Origin: JABEVB01 sp049965775 | Lineage (GTDB): Bacteria > Planctomycetota > Phycisphaerae > WQYP01 | Length of the DNA stretch: 14,932 nucleotides | Direction: 5' to 3' | Assembly (NCBI GenBank): GCA_049965775.1 | Contig: JBMFVX010000070.1 | Coordinates: 1 to 14,932, forward strand | In this document: positions 14,907-14,932 of the stretch, piece by piece | Layout: each line of letters starts with the position of its first letter | How positions within the stretch are numbered: the stretch's first letter is position 1 | Translations under genes and position numbers: made by a program | The notes under the pieces: model-generated | Database searches by the model: none | Told to the model about the DNA's origin: nothing | The model's input: the letters and a program-made list of their open reading frames with translations, nothing else

Positions 14907-14932
14907 CCCTGCTGGCGGGGGCCAAGCGGCTG

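Noticed and set aside
14603..14932. Single intact minus-strand gene open to the right edge
   Set aside because: The frame is open, but residues before about base 14763 are Arg/Pro-rich and coincide with the inverted repeat, so only the later part looks coding.

Overview
The window reads as chromosomal DNA of a Gram-negative, carbohydrate-using bacterium. It is moderately GC-rich by eye and encodes an RND metal pump with a lipoprotein outer-membrane channel, a Tat-exported large enzyme-like protein, a FucP-type sugar symporter and a GH20 hexosaminidase. This mix, and the long form of CusA, would suit the PVC group (for example a Phycisphaerae-type planctomycete). That placement is inference only; there is no rRNA or marker gene here.

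Left block (1-6171, all minus strand): a copper/silver-type efflux operon. It starts with a small secreted Cys-rich protein (5746-6171), then a CusB-like adaptor (4268-5617), a 1209-residue CusA-like RND pump (642-4271) and a TolC/CusC-type lipoprotein channel that runs off the left edge (1-645). cusB/cusA and cusA/tolC overlap by 4 bases (GTGA, ATGA). A perfect 12-bp palindrome overlaps a promoter-like sequence upstream of the Cys-rich gene.

Middle block: an orphan MalK/UgpC-type sugar ABC ATPase (6452-7573, plus) faces a FucP/NagP-type sugar:H+ symporter (7700-9136, minus), with terminator-like hairpins between them. A 750-base region without a convincing gene (9137-9883) follows. It holds 5'-leader hairpins of the symporter gene, an orphan terminator-like hairpin, a nested 78-nt inverted repeat and a possible operator.

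Right block: a GH20 beta-N-acetylhexosaminidase without a signal peptide (9884-11482, plus) and a Tat-exported 868-residue protein with a GH20b/GH67-N-like front domain (11688-14294, plus). With the symporter these look like an amino-sugar/glycan salvage locus: breakdown outside the cytoplasm, import, then intracellular hydrolysis.

The right edge (14295-14932) has a terminator-like hairpin, a CAGCCA hexamer repeat, a frameshifted C-terminal gene remnant on the minus strand (GxGYxYP-like by eye), and a 100-nt nested inverted repeat that may mark an insertion. The points most worth checking are the unassigned 868-residue protein, the Cys-rich operon leader, the broken gene with its adjacent inverted repeat, and the palindrome at the metal promoter.
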